Source: an uncultured Lachnospiraceae bacterium (GTDB taxonomy: Bacteria > Bacillota > Clostridia > Lachnospirales > Lachnospiraceae). Taken from it: a DNA stretch of 10,855 bases. The first letter of the stretch is position 1. Each line of letters starts with the position of its first letter. Below, piece by piece: positions 1 to 6,236 of this stretch. The position numbers were made by a program, and so were the translations under genes. The notes under the pieces were generated by a model that made no database searches, was not told the DNA's origin, and saw only the letters and a program-made list of their open reading frames with translations. Location of the stretch: the NCBI GenBank assembly GCA_910584115.1, contig CAJTYN010000103.1, positions 1 to 10,855 on the forward strand, in the 5' to 3' direction.

Positions 1-172
1 CCTCCCGCACCTTCCAATTCAACGGATTACCTGTGTACGGGCAGGGCTGGCCGCGCTGTTTATCCCTGCACGTGTCGCAGTTCCCAGTCTCCCTGCGCCT
101 ACGCTGTATGTCCCGGGCCTGTTCCCTGCGTACTTGCCGGGAGTATGCATCCATGTCCTCGATCGTGATCAT
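1..172 (-). CDS. Hypothetical phage protein with Cys motif (3' end beyond window)
   Basis: The reading frame is open from ATG at 172 to the left edge, giving at least 57 residues without a stop. A strong ribosome binding site (GGGAGGAGG) sits about 8 bases upstream of the ATG. The ATG overlaps the stop of the upstream gene as ATGA, which suggests translational coupling. The N-terminal part is very basic and helical (an Arg-rich run near residues 20-27). It is followed by C32-x2-C35-x8-C44, which could be part of a metal-binding or zinc-ribbon motif completed outside the window. I do not recognise the family. It is the last visible gene of the leftward early operon, directly after the replication gene. 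Confidence 0.7.
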   Translation of the reverse strand, partial: MITIEDMDAYSRQVRREQARDIQRRRRETGNCDTCRDKQRGQPCPYTGNPLNWKVRE

Positions 173-357
173 CTTTCTGCCTCCTCCCTCAACCACTCGA
201 CCTGTGCCTTGTAGAGCGCTACATATCTGTCGGTATCATCTTCAAAACAATCCCGCTCAATATCCTCTTCGATCGTCGCCAGGAGCATCTTGACAGCTTC
301 GATCTCTACTGGCTCATCAACTCCTGTTATCTCTGCAAATTTTTCATGGTTTGTCAT
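169..357 (-). CDS. Small acidic hypothetical phage protein
   Basis: This 62-residue acidic protein is predicted to be mostly helical, with no Cys motif, signal peptide or membrane segment. A longer frame extends upstream to 474, but that would run into the replication gene. The ATG at 357 is preceded by AAAGGGGGTGA at good spacing, so the short form is preferred. The gene starts 25 bases after the replication protein ends and overlaps the next gene by 4 bases (ATGA). I cannot assign a function; position alone suggests an accessory early phage gene. Confidence 0.75.
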   Translation of the reverse strand: MTNHEKFAEITGVDEPVEIEAVKMLLATIEEDIERDCFEDDTDRYVALYKAQVEWLREEAER

Positions 358-382
358 ATGCTCACCCCCTTTCCGTCCACAT

Positions 383-1234
383 TCACTGCTCAAACATGCT
401 TTTTTTAATTTGGTCAAAATCGTAATCTCTGTGGGGATAGTCGTTGAACACATTCTTCTTGCATTCTTTCCCACTTTCCTTCACGGGCTGGTAGTTCGCG
501 TCCAGGTAATCCACATATCCGATGTTAAAAAACGTGCTCCCGTTCTGATACTTCAGATAGTCGACACTCTCCACGTAACGCTTATATCTCTCGATTGCCC
601 GTGCCATCTCATCATACCCGATCTTGAACAGCTTCATCTTTTGAGCATCTGATACCTGCCCTTTTCCTCTCTTGAGGGGGTACAGTTTCCACAGACGCTC
701 GAACAGTGCCAAAGCGTCAGCTTTGCACATAGTGTTTTTATAATCATCTTTACTTACCTTTACTTTACTTGTGTCGTTTTCGCATACATTTTTTGCGTTT
801 CTGTATGCAGAAATAGGATTTTCGTATACAATACCCTTAATTTTGGCAACACTAACCAAGAGGTACTCTTTTTTTACAAGGATTTTTTCACGTCTTTTTA
901 CAACATCGAAATACTGCGATTGTATCCTTGCTGATGTAAGAATGGAGTATTTTTCATACATCCCGGCATCAAATATACCGTTTTTTAAGCACCTATCCAC
1001 TATTTCATTTATTAAACTGCAAGTCACCCCGCTACCCCCACCGAACCAGTCCGACAAAAATAGTAAGGTGCTTCTTCCAGACCATTCACAATAGTAACCC
1101 TTCTCAGCATATATCTTCTGCCAGAGCCGAACGACTACTGCAAACCCCTTAACTCCGTATTCAGCCTCAATTTCAGAAATGTTTTCGTTAGTGCGGCAAT
1201 CTAAAAGGAACGCATTTATCCCGACTTTTGCCAT
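383..1234 (-). CDS. Phage replication protein, Lin1244/DUF4373-like
   Basis: This 283-residue protein has the layout of the replisome-organiser-like replication proteins of Firmicute phages. Residues about 5-110 resemble the Lin1244/Lin1753 (DUF4373) N-terminal domain: a short strand ending in Asp, then an EAEYGVKGFAVVVRLWQKIY-like helix segment that probably forms a winged-helix DNA-binding fold. A polar linker follows, then a C-terminal domain (about 170-250) with a KLYPLKRGKG motif, an Ala/Arg helix and an aromatic 'YLKYQNGSTFFN-x-GYVDYL' segment, as is usual for these proteins. In the family these proteins are thought to bind the phage origin and recruit host helicase. No Walker motif is present, so it is not a helicase loader. 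The start is ATG at 1234 with AGAGG six bases upstream. The base composition is more AT-rich than in the genes upstream of it. Confidence 0.85.
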   Translation of the reverse strand: MAKVGINAFLLDCRTNENISEIEAEYGVKGFAVVVRLWQKIYAEKGYYCEWSGRSTLLFLSDWFGGGSGVTCSLINEIVDRCLKNGIFDAGMYEKYSILTSARIQSQYFDVVKRREKILVKKEYLLVSVAKIKGIVYENPISAYRNAKNVCENDTSKVKVSKDDYKNTMCKADALALFERLWKLYPLKRGKGQVSDAQKMKLFKIGYDEMARAIERYKRYVESVDYLKYQNGSTFFNIGYVDYLDANYQPVKESGKECKKNVFNDYPHRDYDFDQIKKSMFEQ

Positions 1235-1276
1235 GTCTTACCTCTGAAATCACCACTACATACCCACCAAGTAACC

Positions 1277-1438
1277 TCAACAAATACGCACCGGCATTTT
1301 AGCTATGTCTGTTTTTTGTACAGGTATCCACACCGCACCCACCCACAAGACAAGTGCGGCACAGATACAAGTTTCGCGCATCATGCGCTTATAAAACACC
1401 ACATTACCGGAAACTATGAGCCGCCGGAAACACGGCAT
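1277..1438 (-). CDS. Possible small single-pass membrane protein
   Basis: A 53-codon frame lies in the otherwise gene-free stretch 1235-1545. The translation has a basic N-terminus (residues about 4-22), a hydrophobic segment rich in Ala, Leu, Val and Trp (about 23-40), and a short basic tail, which fits a tiny inner-membrane protein. Against it, there is no clear ribosome binding site before the ATG at 1438 or before the internal Met-Met pair. It begins 6 bases after the open frame that continues past the ERCC4 gene. It may be a real phage micro-gene, a decayed one, or chance. I do not recognise a family. Confidence 0.3.
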   Translation of the reverse strand: MPCFRRLIVSGNVVFYKRMMRETCICAALVLWVGAVWIPVQKTDIAKMPVRIC

Positions 1439-1443
1439 TTTAT

Positions 1444-1545
1444 TTACTTTTCGATTGTTTTTACCTCAATCCGTGGCTCTTCCTTACCCACCGCGAACTT
1501 GTCGGAAAACCCGACAACATGCTCGATAACGCAAAACAGTTTTTG
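1444..1545 (-). pseudogene. In-frame 33-codon extension after the ERCC4 gene stop
   Basis: Directly after the TAA (1546-1548) that ends the ERCC4-like gene, the same frame stays open for 33 codons to a second TAA at 1444-1446. It reads as protein-like sequence, with an aromatic/hydrophobic start and a charged end of alternating Glu and Lys. It has no ATG, GTG or TTG with a ribosome binding site. It could be a former C-terminal tail cut off by a nonsense mutation, or chance. A 7-bp inverted repeat (1499-1517) lies inside it. The assignment as a gene remnant is inference. Confidence 0.3.
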
Positions 1546-1983
1546 TTAAATGCGCTTTAAAATCTTTGCAATCTCCATCCCTGTATCTTCCTTATCACAG
1601 AACACGAACTCGACTCCATAAGCGATATGCGCCGCATACATACGATGCATCAACTCTGTTCCGGATACTTTAGAGTGTTTATCCCTGTATCTTGCCACAT
1701 CCCGGATCTCTCTAAATCCGCCTCCGTGCTCACATAATATGATAAATCTGATACCATCCCTGTCCGCTCTCCTGATCTCTCTCCAAAACCTGCTCTTATC
1801 TTGAGAACACGTATTTTTAAGGAGCTCTCCCAGGTTCTTCTTTCTATCAATCGTAACATCCATGCTCTCTGACTCCATATAGTCGCCAGTCTCGAGTTTT
1901 TGCTCGATATAAGGGATGCCCTGTGCTCTGAAATACTCCAAGACCCTCTGATTTGCCTTCTCTCTCGTATCACATATGATCAT
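1546..1983 (-). CDS. ERCC4-fold (XPF-like) phage nuclease
   Basis: This 145-residue protein has the signature of the ERCC4 nuclease domain: an N-terminal strand ending in D5-T6-R7-E8, a GDY motif at 33-35, and 'VTIDRKKN' around 43-50. The last matches the ERKxxxD active-site motif with Asp in place of Glu at 46. A basic helical region (about 60-90) and 'RFIILCEH' follow. In the family these residues bind metal and cut structured DNA such as flaps, forks or Holliday junctions. In a phage, a role in resolving recombination or replication intermediates is likely (inference). A TTG at 1992 could also open the frame, but the GAGG at 1993-1996 is 9 bases from ATG 1983 and adjacent to the TTG, so 1983 is preferred. 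The gene starts 11 bases after ssb ends. Confidence 0.8.
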   Translation of the reverse strand: MIICDTREKANQRVLEYFRAQGIPYIEQKLETGDYMESESMDVTIDRKKNLGELLKNTCSQDKSRFWREIRRADRDGIRFIILCEHGGGFREIRDVARYRDKHSKVSGTELMHRMYAAHIAYGVEFVFCDKEDTGMEIAKILKRI

Positions 1984-1994
1984 ACGGGACAACC

Positions 1995-2414
1995 TCAGTT
2001 AAACGGAAAATCATCGTCGATCCCGTCAGGGATGTTCATAAATCCATCAGCATCCGTTTCCACGCCTGGTCCGCTGCTCTGTTTGGGAGGCGCCGGGTCC
2101 TTGGTTGACTTGCTCCCGCAAAAATTGACCTTATCTACCAAGCAGACCATACGGCTTTTTTTGTTCCCGTCTTTTTCCCATTGCTCTGTGAGCATCTTTC
2201 CTTGTACGACGATCTCCTGGCCCTTCCTAAAATATTTTTCAAGGACTTCTGCGTTGCTCCGCCATGCCTTGCAACGCATAAAGCATTTTGTTTCTGTATC
2301 CTTGTATTTTTCTGACCATGCTACCGTAAATTCCGCATGTGCTATGCCGGATTGTGTATATCTCAGTTCTATATCGGCGGTCAATCGCCCCTGTAAGACC
2401 ATGCTATTTACCAC
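1995..2414 (-). CDS. ssb: Single-stranded DNA-binding protein
   Basis: This 139-residue protein has the SSB OB-fold pattern. It opens with 'NSMVLQGRLTADIELRYT', then 'FTVAWSEKYKDTET', a 'KAWRSNAEVLEKYFRKGQEIVVQGK' type core (in parts) and a final strand with V-DKVNF. A Pro/Ser/Gly-rich linker leads to an acidic tip ending DDDFPF-N, which is one residue longer than the usual DDDIPF end that binds replication and repair partners. The tip implies that it can recruit host or phage proteins. The start is GTG at 2414 with AAGGAGGG 8 bases upstream; an internal ATG at 2402 is less well placed. It overlaps the upstream gene by 11 bases. It protects single-stranded DNA during phage replication and recombination. 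Confidence 0.93.
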   Translation of the reverse strand: MVNSMVLQGRLTADIELRYTQSGIAHAEFTVAWSEKYKDTETKCFMRCKAWRSNAEVLEKYFRKGQEIVVQGKMLTEQWEKDGNKKSRMVCLVDKVNFCGSKSTKDPAPPKQSSGPGVETDADGFMNIPDGIDDDFPFN

Positions 2415-2901
2415 TTGCGCTTCCCTCCTTATCCATCTTTTCTTTCGCTTTTTTCATACAGGCCAGGCACAGAGTCCTTCCGGTGTTCCGCCTTGATATC
2501 TCCACCAGCTCCGATGCGCTCCTGGGCGGCACGGGCTTCACGATCCCGCCGCAATCGTCACACTCAATGCACTCTCTGATCCGGATCCCTGTGGTGGGTT
2601 TCCCTGCCACTTTTACTGCCGCTACATAGAGCATTATCTTTTTTCCGACACATGCCTGCGGATTAGATCCGTCGGTCCCAAACAAGCGTATGAGTGTTTT
2701 TGTGTTAGTCTTGTTCAAGACCAGCGGTTTGCACTCCTTAAAAAAAAGCGACTGCTTCATGGATCTTGAGTTGCTCCTTTGGTCATACGCTTCCTTGAAG
2801 TCTATATCCTCTATCGTGACCACTCTTTCCGCACCTACTCCCCCGATCAATTCCGCGTTGATAAAATTCGGATCGAGCACTTTTTCCCACGTCTCTATCA
2901 T
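2404..2901 (-). CDS. Conserved-type phage protein with C-terminal zinc ribbon
   Basis: This 165-residue protein sits between the RecE-like nuclease and ssb. Residues about 50-110 ('FFKECKPLVLNKTNTKTL', then 'GKKIMLYV' and 'TTGIRIRE') resemble an unnamed protein often found beside SSB and nuclease genes in Firmicute phages; this is from memory, not a search. The C-terminal part holds C111, C114, C117 and C145-x2-C148, a likely zinc ribbon, followed by a Lys-rich tail. The start is set by GGAGGAGG 7 bases before ATG 2901; the GTG at 2904 is less well spaced. It overlaps the nuclease stop by one base (TGATG). Its position suggests a role in recombination or single-strand handling, but the function is unknown. 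Confidence 0.8.
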   Translation of the reverse strand: MIETWEKVLDPNFINAELIGGVGAERVVTIEDIDFKEAYDQRSNSRSMKQSLFFKECKPLVLNKTNTKTLIRLFGTDGSNPQACVGKKIMLYVAAVKVAGKPTTGIRIRECIECDDCGGIVKPVPPRSASELVEISRRNTGRTLCLACMKKAKEKMDKEGSASGK

Positions 2902-3683
2902 CACACATCCTCCTCCATGAGTTCTGCCGGCATATCCAGCGGGCCTTCATATCCGTACCAGTTGCCAGTTTCTCTGCAAGCGTGATAGATCCCTATCAGC
3001 TCTCGGAATTGATCATACCCCTGCGCCACAAATTCAGGTGTGCAAAAATACACTCGAACGGCATACGGGGGCTTTTTTTCCTGCGCTATAAAAACAAATC
3101 CATGTTCTGAAAAAGTGTTCTGAAAAACTCCTTCCGTGTACATCCCTGCCTGAAACTTGTATCCGTATCTTCTGCATGAACGCTCGAAACACCCATCCTC
3201 ACAGGACTCCGTGCTTTTATAATCGACGATGTACCTCTTCCCTTCGTACTCCGTTATGCAATCCGGGCGGCACTTGCACGCCTCCCCCGTGAACGCATCT
3301 GTCCAAAAAAAATCCCTTTCATGTTCTCCCGACAACAGGGCGACGGCCAACGGATGCTTCATCAGCTCATCCCTCATATCTTCGATCACAGCCATATCGT
3401 CGCGGGTCACGATCTCTTTCCCTTCCTCAGATGCTTTGGCCCGAAAGTGCGCATACGCTTCCCGTCCGACCTTTGTCCTCCTGTTGATCTCCGGGAGCAG
3501 CACGAAATCATTGTAGAAATCCTCCTTTTCGAGTATGTACTTATGGAGCGCTCTCCCAAACGCCAGCGACGCTGAGTCTTCCGGGTGTTCCATCGCATAC
3601 TTAAAATGCAATGGAGACCTCGAGATCCTGAAGAGTTCCGATCTGCTGATACCCGGTGCTTCCCTGTATTCTTTTTGTGACAT
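2901..3683 (-). CDS. RecE-like PD-(D/E)XK exonuclease (DUF3799 type)
   Basis: This 260-residue protein matches the putative exodeoxyribonuclease VIII-like family. It has a helical N-terminus with 'FGRALH' (His47), the 'RPD' Asp141, 'YIVDYKST' giving D154-x-K156, and a 'YKFQAGMY' motif (Gln178) in the following helix. D141, D154 and K156 form the expected PD-(D/E)XK metal centre. The family digests one strand of double-stranded DNA 5' to 3' to make 3' tails for annealing. ATG 3683 has GGAGG 7 bases upstream and follows the previous stop by one base. No RecT/Beta-type annealing protein is recognisable beside it; the zinc-ribbon gene and ssb occupy that place. It lacks the extra N-terminal region of the E. 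coli RecE protein. Confidence 0.87.
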   Translation of the reverse strand: MSQKEYREAPGISRSELFRISRSPLHFKYAMEHPEDSASLAFGRALHKYILEKEDFYNDFVLLPEINRRTKVGREAYAHFRAKASEEGKEIVTRDDMAVIEDMRDELMKHPLAVALLSGEHERDFFWTDAFTGEACKCRPDCITEYEGKRYIVDYKSTESCEDGCFERSCRRYGYKFQAGMYTEGVFQNTFSEHGFVFIAQEKKPPYAVRVYFCTPEFVAQGYDQFRELIGIYHACRETGNWYGYEGPLDMPAELMEEDV

Positions 3684-3684
3684 C

Positions 3685-3990
3685 TTATACCCTCCGCTCT
3701 TTCGATACAGCTTTTACTTCGCGCAGTTTCTGCACGGCTCTGGACGGATCATCATCTATGCGGGCACGGACTCTTATATCTGGGAACTCGTCCGCGTACC
3801 ATCCTTTCGTGTGCACCTGCACTTCAACCTCTCCTATGTGTCCCGACATATAAAAAAACGCCGTTGGGTGATCCCCCGTGATATCCCTTTTGCTCTTCTG
3901 CAATCCGTTGATATCCAAGGCTAGGTCCAGCATCTCATGGATAGCTTCCCGTTTGAGTTTCTCCGCCTTTTTCTTCTGCCTCTTAGTCAT
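3685..3990 (-). CDS. Hypothetical phage protein
   Basis: This 101-residue protein has a highly basic N-terminus (Lys/Arg-rich, residues 2-17), then a helix and an alternating beta-type region around 'FFYMSGHIGEVEVQVHTKGWY'. No family is recognised, and no Cys cluster or membrane segment is seen. The start is ATG 3990, 5 bases from AAGGAGG; the GTG at 3993 is too close to the binding site. It overlaps the upstream stop by one base (TGATG) and ends one base before the RecE-like nuclease. Co-translation with the nuclease suggests a partner role in the recombination block (inference). Confidence 0.75.
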   Translation of the reverse strand: MTKRQKKKAEKLKREAIHEMLDLALDINGLQKSKRDITGDHPTAFFYMSGHIGEVEVQVHTKGWYADEFPDIRVRARIDDDPSRAVQKLREVKAVSKERRV

Positions 3991-4163
3991 CACATCCTCC
4001 TTATATCCTCGATCGTCTGCCTCTCATCAAGATATCTCTCTATGCACCTATGGCACACGGCGCGGTCTACGCCTTTCTCGCACCCATCGCATGTAAGCCG
4101 CACGGGTTCCTGCGGCGTCGCCATCTTCAACAAGAACTCATCCACATCCCTCTTCACGAGCAT
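3990..4163 (-). CDS. Miniature zinc-binding protein B (CxxC...CxxC)
   Basis: This 57-residue protein has C25-x2-C28-x8-C37-x2-C40, a compact zinc-finger-like cluster, followed by the helix 'CIERYLDERQ'. A longer frame reaches back to 4205, but ATG 4163 has AAGGAG 8 bases upstream and is preferred. The last third (CxxCIExYLxER) closely matches the product of the gene just upstream (4154-4372), so the two may be diverged duplicates. They overlap by 10 bases. Such mini-fingers usually bind nucleic acid or protein partners; the actual function is unknown. Confidence 0.7.
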   Translation of the reverse strand: MLVKRDVDEFLLKMATPQEPVRLTCDGCEKGVDRAVCHRCIERYLDERQTIEDIRRM

Positions 4164-4372
4164 GGCGCTTCTCTCCTTCTCTCCATCAAGTATCCCTCTA
4201 TGCATCCCACACAGATATCTCCATCCGACATCTCATAGTACGGATCCCCGTACTCCGATGCGTTTCCGCTGTGTATGGGCACACCGCACTCCTTGCAGTA
4301 GGAATATATAGATCTAGTCACCCTCTGGCTCTCCTCTGCGTCCCTCACCGGATCACTTGTCCTGCAAAACAT
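4154..4372 (-). CDS. Miniature zinc-binding protein A (CxxC...CxxC)
   Basis: This 72-residue protein has C26-x2-C29 and C54-x2-C57 separated by a 24-residue loop rich in Gly, Tyr and Asp, then a C-terminal helix 'CIEGYLMERR'. The layout is that of a zinc ribbon or treble-clef-like mini-domain. GGAGGG lies 8 bases before ATG 4372. It overlaps the upstream gene by 28 bases and the downstream gene by 10. The C-terminal motif is shared with the downstream gene. No named family is recognised. Confidence 0.72.
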   Translation of the reverse strand: MFCRTSDPVRDAEESQRVTRSIYSYCKECGVPIHSGNASEYGDPYYEMSDGDICVGCIEGYLMERRREAPCS

Positions 4373-4620
4373 TTGACATCCCTCCTTCTTTGGCCTATAA
4401 TGGCTTTGATGATTTCTTTATGTGCCCCGGATTTGCTCCCCAGCTTCCGGGGCAACTCTATAGCTGCTGTCACTCCGCCTGGAAGGGTGAATATGTAAGC
4501 ATTCTTCCACCCAAGGCTCATGACATCCGGCACCTCCGCCCGATCGACGTTCTGCACCCCCAGTACGGCGTTCAGATACGCTGTGTATCTGTGTCCGTTC
4601 CTGCAAAATATCACACACAT
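4345..4620 (-). CDS. Hypothetical phage protein
   Basis: This protein has 91 residues from ATG 4620, or 96 from GTG 4635. Neither start has a textbook binding site; GGGCGAG about 6 bases before 4620 makes it slightly better. It contains 'NAYIFTLPGGVTAAIELPRK', which looks like a beta hairpin, and a basic C-terminal half. It overlaps its neighbours on both sides, so it is probably translated by coupling. No family is recognised and no Cys pairing is evident. Confidence 0.6.
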   Translation of the reverse strand: MCVIFCRNGHRYTAYLNAVLGVQNVDRAEVPDVMSLGWKNAYIFTLPGGVTAAIELPRKLGSKSGAHKEIIKAIIGQRRRDVKCFAGQVIR

Positions 4621-4928
4621 ATCAAACTCGCCCACTTTCTGTTCACGTATGATCTTCTTTTTTTGCCTTCTTCTTTTAACATCCGCATGATGCGCTCCCC
4701 ATCTTTTCCAGTCATAGCCTCATACTCTTGCAGGAAGAAATGCTCGCACTCTTTCTCCAAGATCCTGCGTTCCATCATCGGGAGACTATCCGGGTCCAGG
4801 TCTTGATGTTTTTTGAAGTAAACGAACGTGTTTATGTAGTCGGTGATGCTCAGGTTCACTATCTGCTCGACCATGAGCTGGATCCCCGCGTCGAAGAGTG
4901 GGTCGCTCATGCATAGCTTTCCGCTCAT
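4611..4928 (-). CDS. Hypothetical helical phage protein
   Basis: This 105-residue protein is predicted to be nearly all helical, with an aromatic stretch 'YINTFVYFKKHQDLDPD' and a very basic end (Lys/Arg run near 88-97). GGGAGG is 7 bases before ATG 4928, and the ATG overlaps the upstream HTH gene as ATGA. It resembles, in pattern only, small proteins of unknown function from Firmicute phage early operons. Coupling to the HTH gene suggests shared expression. Confidence 0.7.
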   Translation of the reverse strand: MSGKLCMSDPLFDAGIQLMVEQIVNLSITDYINTFVYFKKHQDLDPDSLPMMERRILEKECEHFFLQEYEAMTGKDGERIMRMLKEEGKKRRSYVNRKWASLICV

Positions 4929-5206
4929 CCATCCGCCTCCCTGACCTCCTGCTCACTCATCAAGAATAAGTACTCATACGTCTTTCCCGTGGCCCGGATC
5001 AACTGGTTTATCTCTGGGATACACAGTTTTGTCTGGCCGGAAAGTCTTTCCTTCGTGCGGTGCCATCCCTTCTTTTCCAGGCACAAGATCCGGTGCATGT
5101 CTGCGGTGCACATGTTGTTATCCCGCATCCACTTCCGGAGACCCGGATAGACCACATATCCCGGAGGTTTCCCAGGAGCGCCTACGCGTCTTTCTCTATC
5201 CTGCAT
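4925..5206 (-). CDS. XRE/Cro-like helix-turn-helix protein
   Basis: Residues about 22-82 of this 93-residue protein follow the plan of Cro/CI-type phage HTH proteins. They run 'LRKWMRDNNMCTADMH', then a Lys/Trp-rich turn, 'RLSGQTKLCIPEINQLI' and 'TGKTYEYLF', which corresponds to the 'L-G-K-x-x-x-x-x-E-I-x-x-I-...-T-G-x-x-x-E-x-L-F' tail of the fold. The turn region is longer and more divergent than usual, so DNA binding is likely but not proven. The binding site GGAGGTGA is a near-perfect anti-16S match 6 to 9 bases before ATG 5206. It may act as an early or mid transcription regulator (inference). Confidence 0.65.
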   Translation of the reverse strand: MQDRERRVGAPGKPPGYVVYPGLRKWMRDNNMCTADMHRILCLEKKGWHRTKERLSGQTKLCIPEINQLIRATGKTYEYLFLMSEQEVREADG

Positions 5207-5363
5207 TTTTTATCACCTCCGGCGGCGGAGCAGTCAAGCCGTTTTTTCTTTTAGACACTTCCTTTAATTTCAGGAGCGTAAACTTCCTCGCGAATTCCTT
5301 TTTATCTGTGCATGCAAAATCTTCCTTGATATCATCCGCGCTCTTTATCTTCCTCTTTGCCAT
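5196..5363 (-). CDS. Small basic hypothetical protein
   Basis: This 55-residue protein is rich in Lys (start M-A-K-R-K) and probably helical, with a Pro-rich C-terminus. A longer start at 5393 exists, but AAAGGAGG just before ATG 5363 decides the start. It overlaps the HTH gene downstream by 11 bases and the upstream gene by 32. The charge suggests possible nucleic-acid contact, but the function is unknown. Confidence 0.65.
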   Translation of the reverse strand: MAKRKIKSADDIKEDFACTDKKEFARKFTLLKLKEVSKRKNGLTAPPPEVIKNAG

Positions 5364-5583
5364 CCTTCCTCCTTTCTCCGCACCTACACACATGCGGGAT
5401 CAGCTCCTTTTCCGCGATATCCGGGGACAGCATCTCGACTATCCCCGATAAGCTGTTGAGCATCCTCACCTTTTTTGTGTTGTAGATGAGCGGCTCTTCC
5501 GTCAGCGTCCGCATCATCTCTTTGACCCTCTCGCGCACCGTCGCCAGATATGCGCTGGAGACTATGTATTTTCTATTTTTCAT
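5332..5583 (-). CDS. Hypothetical phage protein
   Basis: This 83-residue protein has a helical, Arg/Met-rich middle and a C-terminus with 'CRCGERRK' followed by a Lys/Glu-rich tail. The start is ATG 5583, with AAAGGA 6 bases upstream; the ATG at 5601 has no binding site. The start lies 10 bases past the stop of the broken regulator gene. The single C-x-C motif is too short to call a zinc site. No family is recognised. Confidence 0.65.
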   Translation of the reverse strand: MKNRKYIVSSAYLATVRERVKEMMRTLTEEPLIYNTKKVRMLNSLSGIVEMLSPDIAEKELIPHVCRCGERRKDGKEEDKERG

Positions 5584-5593
5584 GTTTTTCCTT

Positions 5594-6103
5594 TCATTCA
5601 TCAGGATTTTTTTCTATCGGGAAATCATCTTTTGGCTTCCCAAATCTATCTCTTAGATTTTTCTTATCTACAGGCGTGCCAACAAGTCTTACATATCCCC
5701 TATCCCTCGCGTTGCTCCATAACCCAATTCCATTTTTCTTAAAATCCCTTTCCAGCTTCAATAACGCCACGCGCGCATTAGGAGCCCTCATATAAAACTC
5801 TAAATCCGGAACACAATCTGTCCATACCAAATACAGGCAATCCCCTATCGGGCTGTCGTCATATGCCTCCAGTAACCAGTTGATAGATACATCCAACGCT
5901 TTCTCCAGATCCTCCAGATCATCCAGCTGGATCCTCCTCTTGACCGTTTCTGTGTTCGCTAATCTCCCAGCGGGTCATCCCAGCGCCTCCGATAACTGTT
6001 TCTGGGTCATGCCCTTCTCTTCCCTCGCCTGCACGATGCGTACAGCGATATCCGCGTAAAAGTCAAAACCTATGCGTTCTTTTCTCCCTGGATAATATCT
6101 CAC
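5594..6103 (-). pseudogene. XRE-family regulator broken by two offsetting frameshifts
   Basis: GTG 6103, with GGAGGGGA upstream, opens a frame that reads as the first half of an XRE HTH ('VRIVQAREEKGMTQKQLSEA', then LG) and stops at TGA 5975-5977, codon 43. The next piece, 'TRWEISEH-RNG' (the recognition helix), is in a different frame. After a second one-base shift near 5940 the original frame resumes with 'RRIQLDDLEDLEKALDVS'. It then runs, with a distinct about 90-residue C-terminal domain, to the stop at 5594. So one base appears lost near 5977 and one gained about 36 bases later. The restored protein would have about 169 residues. The C-terminal part has an ATG-free TTG start at 5896 without a good binding site, so it is probably not made efficiently. 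Alternatives are sequencing error or programmed shifting. Confidence 0.75.
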
Positions 6104-6116
6104 TTCTCCCCTCCAC

Positions 6117-6233
6117 TCAGCTTTTCTTGCTCTTTTTATCATCATAGATTGACCACACCACCGCCGCCACGATCTCCACGATGATGGTGAAGCCGATACT
6201 ACAGATAAACTCTGGAATATACGTTTTGATCAC
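6117..6233 (-). CDS. 38-residue single-pass membrane protein, unusual start
   Basis: The frame encodes a hydrophobic helix (about residues 8-28, Ile/Val/Ala-rich with one Trp) followed by a Lys-rich tail (about 30-38). This fits a tiny membrane protein with its C-terminus in the cytoplasm. The stop (6117) is followed at once by the binding site of the broken regulator gene, and the frame fills the gap between two genes. There is no ATG. GTG 6233 overlaps the strong GGAGG (6233-6237); at normal spacing the in-frame codon is ACG 6224. Re-initiation at GTG after the neighbouring stop at 6237 is the simplest idea. The function is unknown. Confidence 0.55.
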   Translation of the reverse strand: MIKTYIPEFICSIGFTIIVEIVAAVVWSIYDDKKSKKS

Positions 6234-6236
6234 CTC

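Noticed and set aside
1313..1327. TTTTTTGTACAGG as a third copy of the promoter-leader
   Set aside because: Only the TGTACAGG core matches; the -35/-10 boxes, hairpin and binding site are absent.
1499..1517. 7-bp inverted repeat (TTGTCGG/CCGACAA) as a terminator after the ERCC4 gene
   Set aside because: No U tract follows on either strand and the loop and stem are small; it may be chance.
1316..1549. 77-codon rightward frame in the gap between the replication and ERCC4 genes
   Set aside because: No ribosome binding site or promoter, and low-complexity His/Thr/Ser-rich composition; it lies opposite better leftward candidates.
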